Source: Candidatus Scalindua japonica
GTDB lineage: Bacteria; Planctomycetota; Brocadiia; Brocadiales; Scalinduaceae
Direction: 5' to 3'
DNA length: 64,000 bases
Assembly (NCBI RefSeq): GCF_002443295.1
Contig: NZ_BAOS01000045.1
Span: 120,976-184,975 of the forward strand
Part shown: in pieces, positions 18,021 through 26,311 of the stretch
Layout: each line of letters starts with the position of its first letter
Numbering within the stretch: the first letter of the stretch is position 1
Notes under the pieces: generated by a model
Database searches by the model: none
What the model saw: the letters and a program-made list of their open reading frames with translations, nothing else
What the model was told of the DNA's origin: nothing
Position numbers and translations under genes: made by a program

Positions 18021-19190
18021 ATGCTGGTATTAAAAGTTATATTCTGGATTTCAGGGTTAATGATAATTTATCCATATGTGGGATATATAGTCCTTTTATG
18101 GACTATATCTCTATTTGTATCAAAGATTAATAGAGAGTCAACAGCACTGGTGTTACCAAAGGTAACACTTCTAATCTCTGCTTATAATGAAGAATTCGTA
18201 ATTAAAGATAAAATCCTTAACTCTTTGTCACTGGACTACCCGAAAGACCTGATAGAGATAGTGGTTGTTTCTGATGGTTCCGACGACGGAACCGGAAGTA
18301 TAGTAGAACAATACGAAGATCAAGGTGTAATGTTAAGACACTTTGAAGGAAGAATCGGTAAAACTGCGTGTTTGAACAAAGCAGTAGTTTTGTCAAAAGG
18401 TGAAATTGTCGTCTTTTCGGATGCGAATTCAAACTATGATAAGGATGCCATAAAAAATTTAGTAAGACATTTTTGTGATCAGAAAATAGGATTTGTGACA
18501 GGGACCACAAAATATGTTACAAACAGCGATGAGAACGCTATCGAATCTGTTGGGCTTTACTCCAGAATTGAAAAATTCACAAAAATGCTGGAAAGCAGAA
18601 TTGGCTCTTGTGTAGGGGCTGATGGGGCTATTTTTGCCGTCCGTAAAAGTCTGTATCAACCACTTAAGGATTACGATATCAATGATTTTGTAATTCCTTT
18701 GAGTGTGGTTAAACAAAACCATAGGGGGATACTTGAAAGCAGCGCCTTTTGTATTGAGAAGACCGCAAGTGATATCAGGGGGGAGTTTAGTCGGCAGATA
18801 AGAATTACCAACAGGACTATCAGGGCAATTTTCAATAATGCGAGTCTGTTAAATCCATTCTGCTGTGGGTTCTTTTCATTAGAATTGCTGTCCCATAAAG
18901 TATGCAAATTCCTGGTCCCTTTCTTTATGTTAATAATGTTTTTTACTAACATGATGTTAATTTCTCAGGGCTCTTTATATGTTGCTGTTTTTATAGCACA
19001 GATCTGTTTTTATCTTATTGCAATCATAAATCACAGTTTGCATTTTTTACCTGTACTGTCGAAATTGGCATCCGCGTCTTATACCTTTACAACAGTAAAC
19101 CTGGCGATACTGTTAGGATGGGTGCAATACCTGAAGGGGGAAACATACACAACATGGTCCCCTGGCCAGAGAGGAGACATAATACAATAA
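18021..19190 (+). CDS. Membrane glycosyltransferase, GT2 family
   Basis: 389 aa; 8 nt after the amidotransferase. An N-terminal helix precedes a GT2 domain with VTLLISAYNEEFVI, EIVVVSDGSDDGT, GRIGKTACLNKA and VFSDANSNYD, where the last serves as the DXD-like site. Three or four hydrophobic segments follow near the C-terminus. The layout resembles processive or polyprenyl-linked GT2 enzymes that work at the inner leaflet. It is the only glycosyltransferase in the core operon. The donor and acceptor sugars are unknown. Confidence 0.9.
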   Translation: MLVLKVIFWISGLMIIYPYVGYIVLLWTISLFVSKINRESTALVLPKVTLLISAYNEEFVIKDKILNSLSLDYPKDLIEIVVVSDGSDDGTGSIVEQYEDQGVMLRHFEGRIGKTACLNKAVVLSKGEIVVFSDANSNYDKDAIKNLVRHFCDQKIGFVTGTTKYVTNSDENAIESVGLYSRIEKFTKMLESRIGSCVGADGAIFAVRKSLYQPLKDYDINDFVIPLSVVKQNHRGILESSAFCIEKTASDIRGEFSRQIRITNRTIRAIFNNASLLNPFCCGFFSLELLSHKVCKFLVPFFMLIMFFTNMMLISQGSLYVAVFIAQICFYLIAIINHSLHFLPVLSKLASASYTFTTVNLAILLGWVQYLKGETYTTWSPGQRGDIIQ

Positions 19191-20287
19191 TGAAGATAAT
19201 CCATGTCGTTGGTGCGAGACCGAACTTTATGAAAATAGCGCCTCTAATGGATGCTGTTATTGCCCATAACCACTCTTCCAAAAGACACATTAATCAGGTC
19301 CTTGTCCATACAGGTCAGCATTATGACGAGAAGATGTCCAGGTTGTTTTTTGATGATTTGAGGATACCGAAACCAGATATAGATCTGGAGGTGGGGTCCG
19401 CTTCTCATGCCGAACAGACAGCCCTCATAATGGAAAGGTTTGAAAAGGTGTGTTTAAGAGAAAAGCCTACACATGTCCTGGTTGTTGGTGATGTAAATTC
19501 TACTATTGCGTGCGCGCTGGTTGCTTCCAAACTAAATATCCGTATAATCCATGTGGAAGCGGGGCTGAGAAGTTATGACAGGACTATGCCGGAAGAAATT
19601 AACAGGGTCCTTACTGACGCGATTTCAGACTTGCTCTTTATCACAGAGAAAAGCGCTGAGGAAAATCTAAAACGAGAAGGAGTTAATGGGGACAAAATAT
19701 TTTTTGTAGGTAATGTCATGATCGATACACTCCTGAAACATAAAGAAAAATCACAAGAGTCAGATATCCTTAACACGCTTCGACTAAAGGCACAGGATTA
19801 TGCGGTGATAACGCTTCACAGACCTTCGAATGTGGATGATCAGAATAGATTCAAAGAGATATTCTCCGCGCTCAACGAAATTTCCGGGAAAATTCCTCTG
19901 GTTTTTCCTATACACCCGAGGGCAAAAAGCAGTATCGATAAATTGAACGGTGGCGTTAACAACAATATAACCTTTTGTGAACCACTCAGATATCTTGACT
20001 TTCTTAAAGTTATGTCTGACGCCAGATTCATATTAACGGATTCAGGTGGGATACAGGAGGAGACAACGGTGCTTGGGATTCCGTGTCTTACCATAAGAGA
20101 AAATACTGAAAGGCCTGTTACGATATCTCAAGGTACTAATAAACTTGTTGGTACCGGAAAGGAGAGAATCGTACAGGAAGCAGAAAATATTCTGTATGGA
20201 AATACTCAAAACAGCATGATTCCGGAACTGTGGGATGGTAAGGCGGCAGAGAGAATTGTTAAAATATTGGCCATTTCAGAGAAATAA
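19190..20287 (+). CDS. wecB: UDP-N-acetylglucosamine 2-epimerase (non-hydrolysing)
   Basis: 365 aa from the ATG at 19190, which overlaps the stop of the GT2 gene as TAATG. An upstream in-frame ATG at 19118 lies inside that gene and is not needed. Family motifs are HVVGARPNFMKIAPL, LVHTGQHYDEKMS, VVGDVNST, HVEAGLRSYDRTMPEE, FPIHPRAK and LTDSGGIQEET. The enzyme interconverts UDP-GlcNAc and UDP-ManNAc in the cytoplasm, so the polymer probably contains ManNAc or a derivative. No WecC-type dehydrogenase is seen in the window. Confidence 0.95.
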   Translation: MKIIHVVGARPNFMKIAPLMDAVIAHNHSSKRHINQVLVHTGQHYDEKMSRLFFDDLRIPKPDIDLEVGSASHAEQTALIMERFEKVCLREKPTHVLVVGDVNSTIACALVASKLNIRIIHVEAGLRSYDRTMPEEINRVLTDAISDLLFITEKSAEENLKREGVNGDKIFFVGNVMIDTLLKHKEKSQESDILNTLRLKAQDYAVITLHRPSNVDDQNRFKEIFSALNEISGKIPLVFPIHPRAKSSIDKLNGGVNNNITFCEPLRYLDFLKVMSDARFILTDSGGIQEETTVLGIPCLTIRENTERPVTISQGTNKLVGTGKERIVQEAENILYGNTQNSMIPELWDGKAAERIVKILAISEK

Positions 20288-20292
20288 AAAGA

Positions 20293-21174
20293 ATGACACA
20301 TAAAGATACTACAAATAGTAACGCTGGAGACTTGCAGACCACTGTGTACTCACCGGAATCACAAATGCATACCCCTGACCGGCTGATACGTTCTATGTTC
20401 AATGGGCTTCTGGATTCACGCGAATTGGCATGGAGACTTTTTGTGCGGGATATTTCTGCCAGATACAGGCAGAGCATACTTGGTATATTCTGGGCGTTTC
20501 TTCCGCCTCTTGTTACAGGGTTGGTATTTATTATTTTACAGTCAAAGAGAGTGGTCAATCTCGGTGAGACTGACATCCCATATCCGGTGTATGTTCTGGT
20601 TGGGACAACACTCTGGCAGGTGTTTACTGAGGGTCTTAACGCGCCCTTAAAGTCTGTTATTGCGGCGAAACCGATGCTTGCTAAAATCAATTTCCCCAGA
20701 GAGGCGCTGATTGTATCAGCGTTTTATGATGTCTTATTTAATTTTCTTATTAAATCGGTAATTCTTGTGGGGATATTTGTATACTTTAAGGTAGCAGTTA
20801 CATGGGGGCTGTTATTGGCACCGATGGCGATACTTATATTAATCCTGTTAGGTATCTCTATCGGATTATTACTTACCCCTTTAGGTACATTATATTCAGA
20901 CATTACACAGGGATTAATCGTTGTGACATCATTCTGGTTCTTTATTACGCCTGTTATTTACCCACCACCTCAATCGTTTCCTTATTCATTAATGTCAACT
21001 CTTAACCCGGTGAGTCCCATACTCATGGGGGCTAGAGATTTGTTGACAAAAGGTGTCATTACCAATATAGGACCGTTTCTGGTTGTCAGTTTACTAACAA
21101 TCATAACTCTGTTTATCGCCTGGATGATTTATCGCGTAGCACTCCCCATCCTCATCGAAAGAATGAGTGCCTGA
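20293..21174 (+). CDS. wzm: ABC-2 polysaccharide export permease (Wzm-like)
   Basis: 293 aa with six predicted membrane helices. Typical motifs are SRELAWRLFVRDISARYRQS before the first helix, LGIFWAFLPP, and the C-terminal LNPVSPILMGARDLL. It is the membrane half of an ABC transporter that flips a lipid-linked polysaccharide across the inner membrane. It starts 5 nt after wecB. Its ATPase partner would normally follow directly, but wzt is 8.2 kb away at 29350, beyond an IS and an array of toxin-antitoxin-like cassettes. The gene itself looks intact. Confidence 0.93.
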   Translation: MTHKDTTNSNAGDLQTTVYSPESQMHTPDRLIRSMFNGLLDSRELAWRLFVRDISARYRQSILGIFWAFLPPLVTGLVFIILQSKRVVNLGETDIPYPVYVLVGTTLWQVFTEGLNAPLKSVIAAKPMLAKINFPREALIVSAFYDVLFNFLIKSVILVGIFVYFKVAVTWGLLLAPMAILILILLGISIGLLLTPLGTLYSDITQGLIVVTSFWFFITPVIYPPPQSFPYSLMSTLNPVSPILMGARDLLTKGVITNIGPFLVVSLLTIITLFIAWMIYRVALPILIERMSA

Positions 21175-21267
21175 AAAATAATGGAGACAGGAAAGAGATA
21201 TTTTAGCATCTTTTCGGATATTTCGCGGTTAGATAGTATTTTCCGATGATTACTAAGTATTCACTGC

Positions 21268-21327
21268 TCTAACGAATAAGGTTAGATTGTGTGAGGGACG
21301 AACCACAATCTGAACCGTTTGTTGGAC
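21268..21327. other. Imperfect palindrome at left IS border, attC-like layout
   Basis: Outer boxes TCTAAC (21268-21273) and GTTGGAC (21321-21327) can pair. Inner arms GGTTAGATTGTG (21280-21291) and CACAATCTGAACC (21304-21316) pair perfectly except for one unpaired C, around a 12-nt loop. Paired outer boxes, paired inner boxes with a single bulged base, and unpaired spacers are the design of integron attC sites. It could equally be a terminal structure of the IS, since the right outer box is also the IS end. There is no integron integrase in the window. Confidence 0.35.
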
Positions 21328-21562
21328 AAGCCCGTTGTTTGGGTGCTAAACATTGTATAAGAAAATATCTTATGAAGATTACTTCTCTTTTTTACCGCAG
21401 AAGCTATGAAGCCAAAGAAGTGGATTTTTCAATTGCTGTCGTCATGCTTTAGGAGCTACAGAACATGGTTTTTCGGCCATTTTACCTCAAATTTGGGCAA
21501 ACGGGGGCCATCTCGACCCGATAATGCCGTTTTTGCAAATCTTAGATGCATAGCGGATTCGA

Positions 21563-22681
21563 TTACATAACCAGAACAGCCTCCTCTTTTGTTAACTTGT
21601 AGGGGAAAGACCTGGATTTGTGTGATGGAGGTATCATCGTTTTTATGATCTTCATTATTCCTCCACAGCATTTGCACGTAAGCTTTGGACGCTCTCTGAA
21701 CCAGGCTGACGACTTATTCGGGTTGATACCGGTAAGGTACTGAAGCAATGCAATCAAGCGTTTGCTATTAGGGTGGAGGAAACCAAAGTTCCGTGTTCGC
21801 CTGAAACCTTTGGGTAGAACATGCTGGAGAATCAACCTGAGAAACTGCGGGCCGGGAAGTGTTCTTGTGAGCATTTTTTTGCTCTTACTATCCTGGTAAC
21901 GAAAGGTCACCTGACCATCTTTGCACGTAATAATATCTTTCTCTTGAATGACCCCTTTGTAGAGATAACGACCAAGATAGACCAGTGCCTTTTCACCGTT
22001 GCCGACAAATTTGCAATCGACGACCCATGTTTTGGGATAATTAACTGGAAGCGTAAGAGCCGCTTTGTTCACGGCATCGAGCATTTTTGCTCGAAACACT
22101 TTAGCCAGCGCTTTGTGATTGAAAAGGTACCGCGTCTTTCCTTCGCTTTTTTTGAAGCTCCAAAGCTTTTTCTTCTGATTGATGGCCCCGGCTGGCATTA
22201 CCAGATGGATATGCGGGTGGTAATCGAGAGAGCGAGAGTGGGTGTGCAAAACAGTGATGGCTCCAGCGTTTCCTTGTAATACGCTGTCATTTTGGACAAA
22301 GGTTTTTACGGTTTCCCAACAACACTGTATCATTATCGAGTAAAGCAAGCGTTGATGCTGCCATGCTAATGATCGAAGCTCTTTGGGTATAGTAAAGGTG
22401 AGCATAAAATAGTCAGCAGGCACTTCTTTTTTCAGTTGACGCTCCAACCACTGCTGACACTCATGACTCTGACAATGAGGACAATTGCGGTTACCGCAGG
22501 AGTGCGGTACAAAAACCTGTTTTTCACAGTCATTACATTGGACCAGCATGACGCGGCTTTGCGTAGTGCGACAATCCTTCATGGCTGCCAGGGCTTTGAA
22601 TTGACTTGGCAGGATCGAACCATGATAAAGAGTGATAAAGTCAGCAATGAAGGTCTCAATTATAGAGGAGAGAGATATCAT
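21563..22681 (-). CDS. IS91-family (HUH-like) transposase
   Basis: About 372 aa. The start at 22681 is chosen because its ATG overlaps the stop of the upstream recombinase frame as ATGA; a further ATG at 22696 lies inside that gene. An N-terminal zinc-binding region ([18 protein letters not shown]) is followed by [10 protein letters not shown], the metal-binding [11 protein letters not shown] and the catalytic Tyr region YLGRYLYKG, then a C-terminal CKCCGG knuckle. This is the Y-transposase family that moves IS91 and ISCR elements by rolling-circle replication. The gene appears complete, so the element could be active if the recombinase is. Confidence 0.92.
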   Translation of the reverse strand: MISLSSIIETFIADFITLYHGSILPSQFKALAAMKDCRTTQSRVMLVQCNDCEKQVFVPHSCGNRNCPHCQSHECQQWLERQLKKEVPADYFMLTFTIPKELRSLAWQHQRLLYSIMIQCCWETVKTFVQNDSVLQGNAGAITVLHTHSRSLDYHPHIHLVMPAGAINQKKKLWSFKKSEGKTRYLFNHKALAKVFRAKMLDAVNKAALTLPVNYPKTWVVDCKFVGNGEKALVYLGRYLYKGVIQEKDIITCKDGQVTFRYQDSKSKKMLTRTLPGPQFLRLILQHVLPKGFRRTRNFGFLHPNSKRLIALLQYLTGINPNKSSAWFRERPKLTCKCCGGIMKIIKTMIPPSHKSRSFPYKLTKEEAVLVM

Positions 22682-23585
22682 ATAACATTCCCCCATTCTA
22701 TGGAAAAACCATTCATCAAATCATTAATTAATTGCAAGGCATTACGATTTGTATGAGAGGTCAGGTGGGTATATTTGGCAGTGGTTAAAATACTGTGGTG
22801 GCCGAGGATTTTTTGTACTTCAAGCAGATCAACACCCGCCTCAATCAGATGGGTTGCGTAGCTGTGTCGCAGACTGTGTGGTGTAATTTTTTTTTAATTC
22901 CACACTCCCGGGCTACCTTACGCAGAGTGGCCTGAACGCCATTTCTATTCAGAGGTGTTTTTGCCAGGTGGGCTGATTTCAAGCCACCATGACGGCCTGG
23001 AAATAGAAAGACAGGATTGCGATGAACAAGCCAAAAACGGCGTAAGAGATTCAGGGTTACCTTTGGCAGGGGTACGAAACGGTCTTTATTGCCTTTGCTA
23101 TCGCGGATATGCACCCGCATTCGCTGAGAATCGACATCGCTAACCTCAAGACGTAGTCCTTCACCCAGGCGGAGACCAAGACTGTAAAGAACAAAGTAGA
23201 AGGCCCGGTAACTGAGTTTTCTCGTCACCTGGAAAAGTTGGTGGGCTTCATTAATGGTGACAATATCGGGCAAACGTTGCGTTTTGGGTGGTTTAATAAG
23301 ATTTACTTGCTCCCAACGCTTATGAAGCACATGAGTGTAGAAAAACTTTAGTCCGTAGAGGTCTAATTTGACTGCGCTCCATGAATGGGTATTGAGGAGA
23401 TTGGAAAAATAGTCAAGTAGTTGCTGTTCAGATAGATCGTGTATCTGATTGTCAAAATAATCACCGATCCGTCGGATGGCACGTGAATAAGCCTCGATTG
23501 TTTTTGGCCGGAGTCCTTTCAAGCGTAGGTGCTTTAGATGCGTTTGGTAATTTTTGTTGAAATCGGATTGAGATAATGTTTTCAT
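22678..23585 (-). CDS. Tyrosine recombinase of the IS, split by a frameshift at nine A
   Basis: The first frame (23585-22845) gives a SAM-like N-terminal domain ([20 protein letters not shown]) and the first catalytic box ([18 protein letters not shown]). At nine consecutive A (minus strand; T run 22887-22895) it slips into a stop. One frame over, the protein continues with the second catalytic box: [18 protein letters not shown], then [16 protein letters not shown] with the nucleophile Tyr, and ends at 22678. Restored, it is about 300 aa, normal for the XerD-like recombinases paired with IS91 transposases. AGGAGG lies 10 nt before the ATG. Slippage on A9 may be a programmed way to make full-length enzyme; mutation or sequencing error is the alternative. 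Confidence 0.85.
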
Positions 23586-23616
23586 AGACCTGTAACCTCC
23601 TATTTGTTAATAGATT

Positions 23617-23635
23617 CACCCTCCCGTTGAGGGTG
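23617..23635. promoter_or_regulatory. Perfect 7-bp hairpin upstream of the IS recombinase
   Basis: CACCCTC (23617-23623) and GAGGGTG (23629-23635) with a 5-nt loop lie about 30 nt before the recombinase start, upstream of its ribosome-binding site. It may block read-through transcription into the IS genes or be part of the subterminal end structure. Confidence 0.45.
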
Positions 23636-23854
23636 TGAGGTTACATTATATAATAAATTTCCGATTTTGTTCTCCGCGATAGCGGCTTCGTCCAACTACG
23701 ATAATACTCTGCTCTTTTAATACACTTGACCAATAACAAATAACATTGGATAAGTGACAAATAAGTAATAGACAGATTGCCTTAATCACAAATCAAGGTT
23801 TGACCCCAGACATGCAGACCATCGACAAACAAATAAATATGGTACTATTTGTAA

Positions 23855-24148
23855 ATGCGGCTGGATAAACAAGAAAGAATCGCCCTTAAGAACGCTTTAA
23901 CAGATTTCAGTGGTACTGTATACCTTTTTGGCTCAAGGCTTGATGATGCAAAAAATGGTGGAGATATAGATATATAATTACTACCTGAGCATGGTGAGAA
24001 GGTCAACTCTTTAAAGCTCTCTTTAGAGGTCCAAACTAAATTCTTTTCTGTTTGTGAACAGAATATCGATGTTGTTGTTTACCGCAACAATCCTTTTTGT
24101 GAAGAAATAATTAAAAATGCAGAAAAGCTTGATATTGCGGGAATTTGA
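23855..24148 (+). pseudogene. MNT-type small nucleotidyltransferase, nonsense-interrupted
   Basis: 97 codons. The N-terminal half reads VYLFGSRLDDAKNGGDIDI, the GSR-x-D...GGDIDI active site of minimal nucleotidyltransferases (MntA/COG1708 type). The next codon is TAA (23975-23977), where a hydrophobic residue is expected. The frame then continues LLPEHGEKVNSLKLSLEV and NIDVVVYRNNPFCEEI to a natural stop, matching the rest of the family. Active members AMPylate a HEPN-domain toxin. No HEPN partner follows, so this is the remnant of a toxin-antitoxin-like pair just inside the right IS border. Confidence 0.75.
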
Positions 24149-24298
24149 AGATCTGAAAAAGAGTTTTATGGTAGAATGTTCTAAACCACAGAATACACGG
24201 AATATGCTAAAAGGTAATAAATGAATTGGATACCCAGATTGAATTAACATCAATACTGAAGTATATTAATAGGGACTTGATATGATACATACTCTTTT

Positions 24299-24380
24299 TA
24301 GTTCTTAGTTCTTGGTGCCTAGTGCTTTGTTCTTGGTGCCTAGTTCTTGGTGCTTTGTGCCTAGTGCTTGGTGCTTTGTA
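24299..24380 (-). repeat. Heptanucleotide array A (inverted orientation)
   Basis: About 11 copies of a 7-bp unit, read on the minus strand as AAGCACY/AAGAACY variants. This is the longer of two arrays facing against the operon; the short array F at 28225 is the other. It is followed by a sequence (about 24380-24411) closely matching the DNA right after array F, so arrays A and F sit in the same duplicated context. The stretch 24149-24298 before it has no recognisable gene. Confidence 0.85.
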
Positions 24381-24418
24381 AGAAAAAAAGCAAATCAAAA
24401 TTAAACTAAACATAGGGA

Positions 24419-24467
24419 GAAATAGAGTTAAAAATTATGGGTATTGCAGCTAGCAATAAAGAGAACT
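24419..24467 (+). repeat. 49-bp direct repeat, copy 1 (copy 2 at 26777-26825)
   Basis: The 49 nt from GAAATAGAGTTAAAAATT to the following GAGAACT recur at 26777-26825 with a single mismatch (AGC versus AGT). In copy 2 the repeat runs straight into a heptad array (array D). In copy 1 it runs into the 3' remnant of a four-helix-bundle gene. It translates as the end of some open frame (MGIAASNKEN) but I do not recognise a family. It is evidence for segmental duplication in the island. Confidence 0.8.
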
Positions 24468-24471
24468 TAGC

Positions 24472-24609
24472 GTGATAATTGATGAACCATCCCCTAAACT
24501 AAATGCTTATATTAATTCCATAGGCACCTTTATAAAGTATGTAAAGCAACAAAGAACCAAGAACCAAGCACCAAGCACTAAGCACCAAGCACAAAGCACA
24601 AAGAACTAA
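24472..24609 (+). pseudogene. 3' remnant of a four-helix-bundle (S23/IVP-like) gene
   Basis: The frame gives DEPSPKLNAYINSIGTFIKY and VKQQ, matching the C-terminal helix of the intact four-helix-bundle protein at 26944 (KIGAFIKYLKQQ). It then runs into array B as a repetitive tail rich in Lys, Gln, Pro and Thr, ending at 24609. The 5' two-thirds of the gene are missing. The same gene end precedes arrays C and E. Confidence 0.7.
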
Positions 24610-24625
24610 AAACAAAGCACTAAAA
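24549..24625 (+). repeat. Heptanucleotide array B
   Basis: About 10 copies of a 7-bp unit (AAGAACC, AAGCACC, AAGCACT, AAGCACA variants), starting inside the end of the four-helix-bundle remnant and ending at the first wzt relic (24628). Confidence 0.88.
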
Positions 24626-24627
24626 AA

Positions 24628-24706
24628 ATGAAAGATTTAGGCTCTGGACTCATTGCGCGAGACAGCGCCACAAGATCTGAGGAAAGATGAATTCCGGGTG
24701 GTTGAA
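24628..24706 (+). pseudogene. wzt 5' relic 1
   Basis: This 79-nt stretch aligns base by base with 29436-29515 inside the intact wzt gene. Shared blocks are GATTTAGGCTCTG, then GATCT followed by GAGGAAAGATGAATTC against AAGGAAAGATGAATTC. Identity is roughly 80 percent by eye. It corresponds to Wzt residues about 29-55. It directly follows array B and precedes the UPF0175/DUF3368 pair. It is out of any long frame and cannot be functional. Confidence 0.72.
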
Positions 24707-24746
24707 ATCCGTCAAACAATACTTTTTTAAATGAAGGAGAAAAGTC

Positions 24747-25019
24747 ATGAAGAAATTAACAATAGCGCTTCCCGACAATATTTTGGATGGTTTAGAAGGA
24801 GAGAAAGATATGGTCTTGGAAGAGGCACTACTTGAAGGAATTCGATTTCTCAAAAGAAAGAGAGCCTTAAACAAGTATTGCGATGGGAAGATATCCTTTG
24901 GACGGGCCTCAGAGTTGGCTGGTATTCCTGAAGATGAACTTGCCATGCAAGCATTTTCTCTTGGCATCGAACCTTCAATCAGCGAAAATACTTTAAAAGA
25001 AGAGCTTGGTATTGAATGA
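24747..25019 (+). CDS. UPF0175-family antitoxin-like protein
   Basis: 90 aa with a good AGGAG site 9 nt before the ATG. The N-terminus (MKKLTIALPDNILDGL) and central helices (KYCDGKISFGRASELAGIPE) match UPF0175, small ribbon-helix-helix/HTH-like proteins that act as antitoxins for PIN-like DUF3368 toxins. It overlaps the next gene by ATGA. As an antitoxin it should bind and inhibit the toxin and repress its own promoter; both are inferred from the family. Confidence 0.85.
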   Translation: MKKLTIALPDNILDGLEGEKDMVLEEALLEGIRFLKRKRALNKYCDGKISFGRASELAGIPEDELAMQAFSLGIEPSISENTLKEELGIE

Positions 25020-25522
25020 TCGTTGTTTGTAATAGCGGATCTCTAATAGCCTTGGGTAAGTTGAATTTGTTAATTCTTCTAAAAAAACTCTATGGGACAA
25101 TTTATATCCCAGAGTCTGTTTACCATGAGGTGGTAACATCAGGGATAAGAAGAGGTAAGCTTGATTCTCTGAATATCAAATTATTTGTGGAAAGATATGG
25201 TGACGTGATTGATGTTAAAAAGGTACATCAGCCAGAGAACATTGAACTGGGAAAAGGAGAATCAGATGCCATTGGGTTTGCTTTAGAAATAAATGGAGAT
25301 TTTGTACTTATAGATGAAGAACTGGCAAGAACCGAGGCTAGGAGAGTCGGAGTAAAAGTTAAAGGCACTCTCGGCATTTTATTAGAAGCATACAGAAAGG
25401 ATATACTTTTACTCGAAGATTTAGAATATACAATAGAACAGATTAAGGTAAGGAAAGACATCTGGGTCAGTAGGAAGTTATGTGACGATGTGTTAGAAAA
25501 AATACGTGATATGTCTCGTTAA
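25016..25522 (+). CDS. DUF3368 PIN-like toxin
   Basis: 168 aa. PIN-like motifs are VVCNSGSLIALGKLN (first acidic site replaced by Asn, as in much of DUF3368), IYIPESVYHEVV, GKGESDAIGFALE and FVLIDEELARTEARRVGV. It is expected to be an RNase toxin neutralised by the UPF0175 protein encoded 4 nt overlapped upstream. It is a complete, intact pair, and forms the second cassette after the IS. Confidence 0.85.
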   Translation: MIVVCNSGSLIALGKLNLLILLKKLYGTIYIPESVYHEVVTSGIRRGKLDSLNIKLFVERYGDVIDVKKVHQPENIELGKGESDAIGFALEINGDFVLIDEELARTEARRVGVKVKGTLGILLEAYRKDILLLEDLEYTIEQIKVRKDIWVSRKLCDDVLEKIRDMSR

Positions 25523-25576
25523 CAACTTTTCTGAATATAAAGTCATTAGTAGTCTGAGGGAGATATTCTTGTCGTA

Positions 25577-25711
25577 ATGTTTTCAATATCAACTCCAGGG
25601 AAAAGAACTACGATAGAATTAAATGATAATATTATTCTTTCTATGGATTCAGGCTTTAAGAAAGCTATAGGATTAACTGTGCTTTCTTATTCAAAGTTGT
25701 TACAGAAATAA
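25577..25711 (+). CDS. Small ORF, weakly like DUF2283
   Basis: 44 aa starting MFSISTPGKRTTIELNDNI, with ILSMDS, GFKKAIGLTVLSYSKLLQK. The last part resembles the C-terminal strand of DUF2283 proteins (acidic turn, then a G-[IL]-x-[IV]-L-x-x-S-K pattern). It is shorter than that family and has no clear ribosome-binding site. It may be a remnant. The following stretch to 25830 has no recognisable gene. Confidence 0.3.
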   Translation: MFSISTPGKRTTIELNDNIILSMDSGFKKAIGLTVLSYSKLLQK

Positions 25712-25834
25712 ATAAAACTAAATCTGAACCAGTTACCATGCAATATCAGGAAACAGCGATTAAAGATATTGTGAAAATCACCGATAAATATGATTCTTGA
25801 TGTCAGAGCTGATACGTTGAAAATCCATTCAACC

Positions 25835-25880
25835 CATCTGGAAAAACTAAAGATACCTTCATAAAATATTAAAGCAACAA
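25835..25880 (+). pseudogene. 3' remnant of another four-helix-bundle gene
   Basis: The sequence CTTCATAAAATATTAAAGCAACAAAG matches, with one codon missing, the end of the intact four-helix-bundle gene (27281-27302) and the remnant at 24530-24555. It runs straight into array C in the same way. A stop interrupts the frame, so only nucleotide similarity remains. Confidence 0.55.
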
Positions 25881-25967
25881 AGAACCAAGCACCAAGCACC
25901 AAGAACCAAGAACCAAGAACTAAGAACCAAGCACAAAGCACTAAAAACTAGGAACTAAGCACAAAGA
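25877..25967 (+). repeat. Heptanucleotide array C
   Basis: About 12 copies of the 7-bp unit, with drift at the right end (CTAAAAACTAGGAACTAAG). It is followed 70 nt later by the TumA/TumE-like pair. The rest of the 25712-26038 interval is non-coding. Confidence 0.88.
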
Positions 25968-26038
25968 AACAGCTAAAATTGGAATATTAATTTTCCAGAC
26001 ATGAATGATACGCGTATTTGCAGAGATAGGGGTATAAT

Positions 26039-26311
26039 ATGGAACAAATAAGAGTAAAGGATGAAGAATTGCAGATATTGAAATCAGGCATAGTTTTAAA
26101 AAAAAAATTACTGTCAGTAAAGGAGAGAAACTACCTTAAACGTCTAAAAGCTTTTGAAAGCAAGCACAAGATGAAAAGTGAAGCGTTCTATGACAAGTTC
26201 AATACTGGAAAGCTTGGAGATGATGAAGAGTGGTTTGATTGGCTTTTTGTTTATGAAGCCTATAATAAAATAATTGAGCAGAAGAAAATAATAGATGGAC
26301 TCTCTTTATGA
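26039..26311 (+). CDS. TumA-like antitoxin candidate
   Basis: 90 aa, highly charged and mostly helical (MEQIRVKDEELQILKSG, LKKKLLSVKERNYLKRL, EEWFDWLFVYEAYNKII). It overlaps the next gene by ATGA. Small charged proteins in this position next to a TumE/DUF6516 gene are the antitoxin partner (TumA). My assignment rests mostly on context, as the sequence itself has few landmarks. Confidence 0.65.
   Translation: MEQIRVKDEELQILKSGIVLKKKLLSVKERNYLKRLKAFESKHKMKSEAFYDKFNTGKLGDDEEWFDWLFVYEAYNKIIEQKKIIDGLSL

Larger units (their letters stand above)
21321..23696 (-). mobile_element. IS91-like element with tyrosine recombinase and transposase
   Basis: The element carries two overlapping minus-strand genes (22678-23585 and 21563-22681). 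Its ends are proposed from matching sequence. The left end starts GTTGGACAAGCC at 21321. The right end, read inward on the minus strand from 23696, starts GTTGGACGAAGCC. Each is followed by a small GC-rich hairpin (21331-21343 region; CCGC/GCGG at 23674-23685). No target duplication is evident, as expected for rolling-circle IS91 elements, although terminal repeats of this kind are not standard for IS91. It sits in the wzm-wzt space. The 146 nt from the wzm stop to the left end show only the palindrome listed separately. Confidence 0.6.

Noticed and set aside
21821..22279. Plus-strand frame of 152 codons over the transposase
   Set aside because: It is the complement of the transposase coding region, with no family resemblance.
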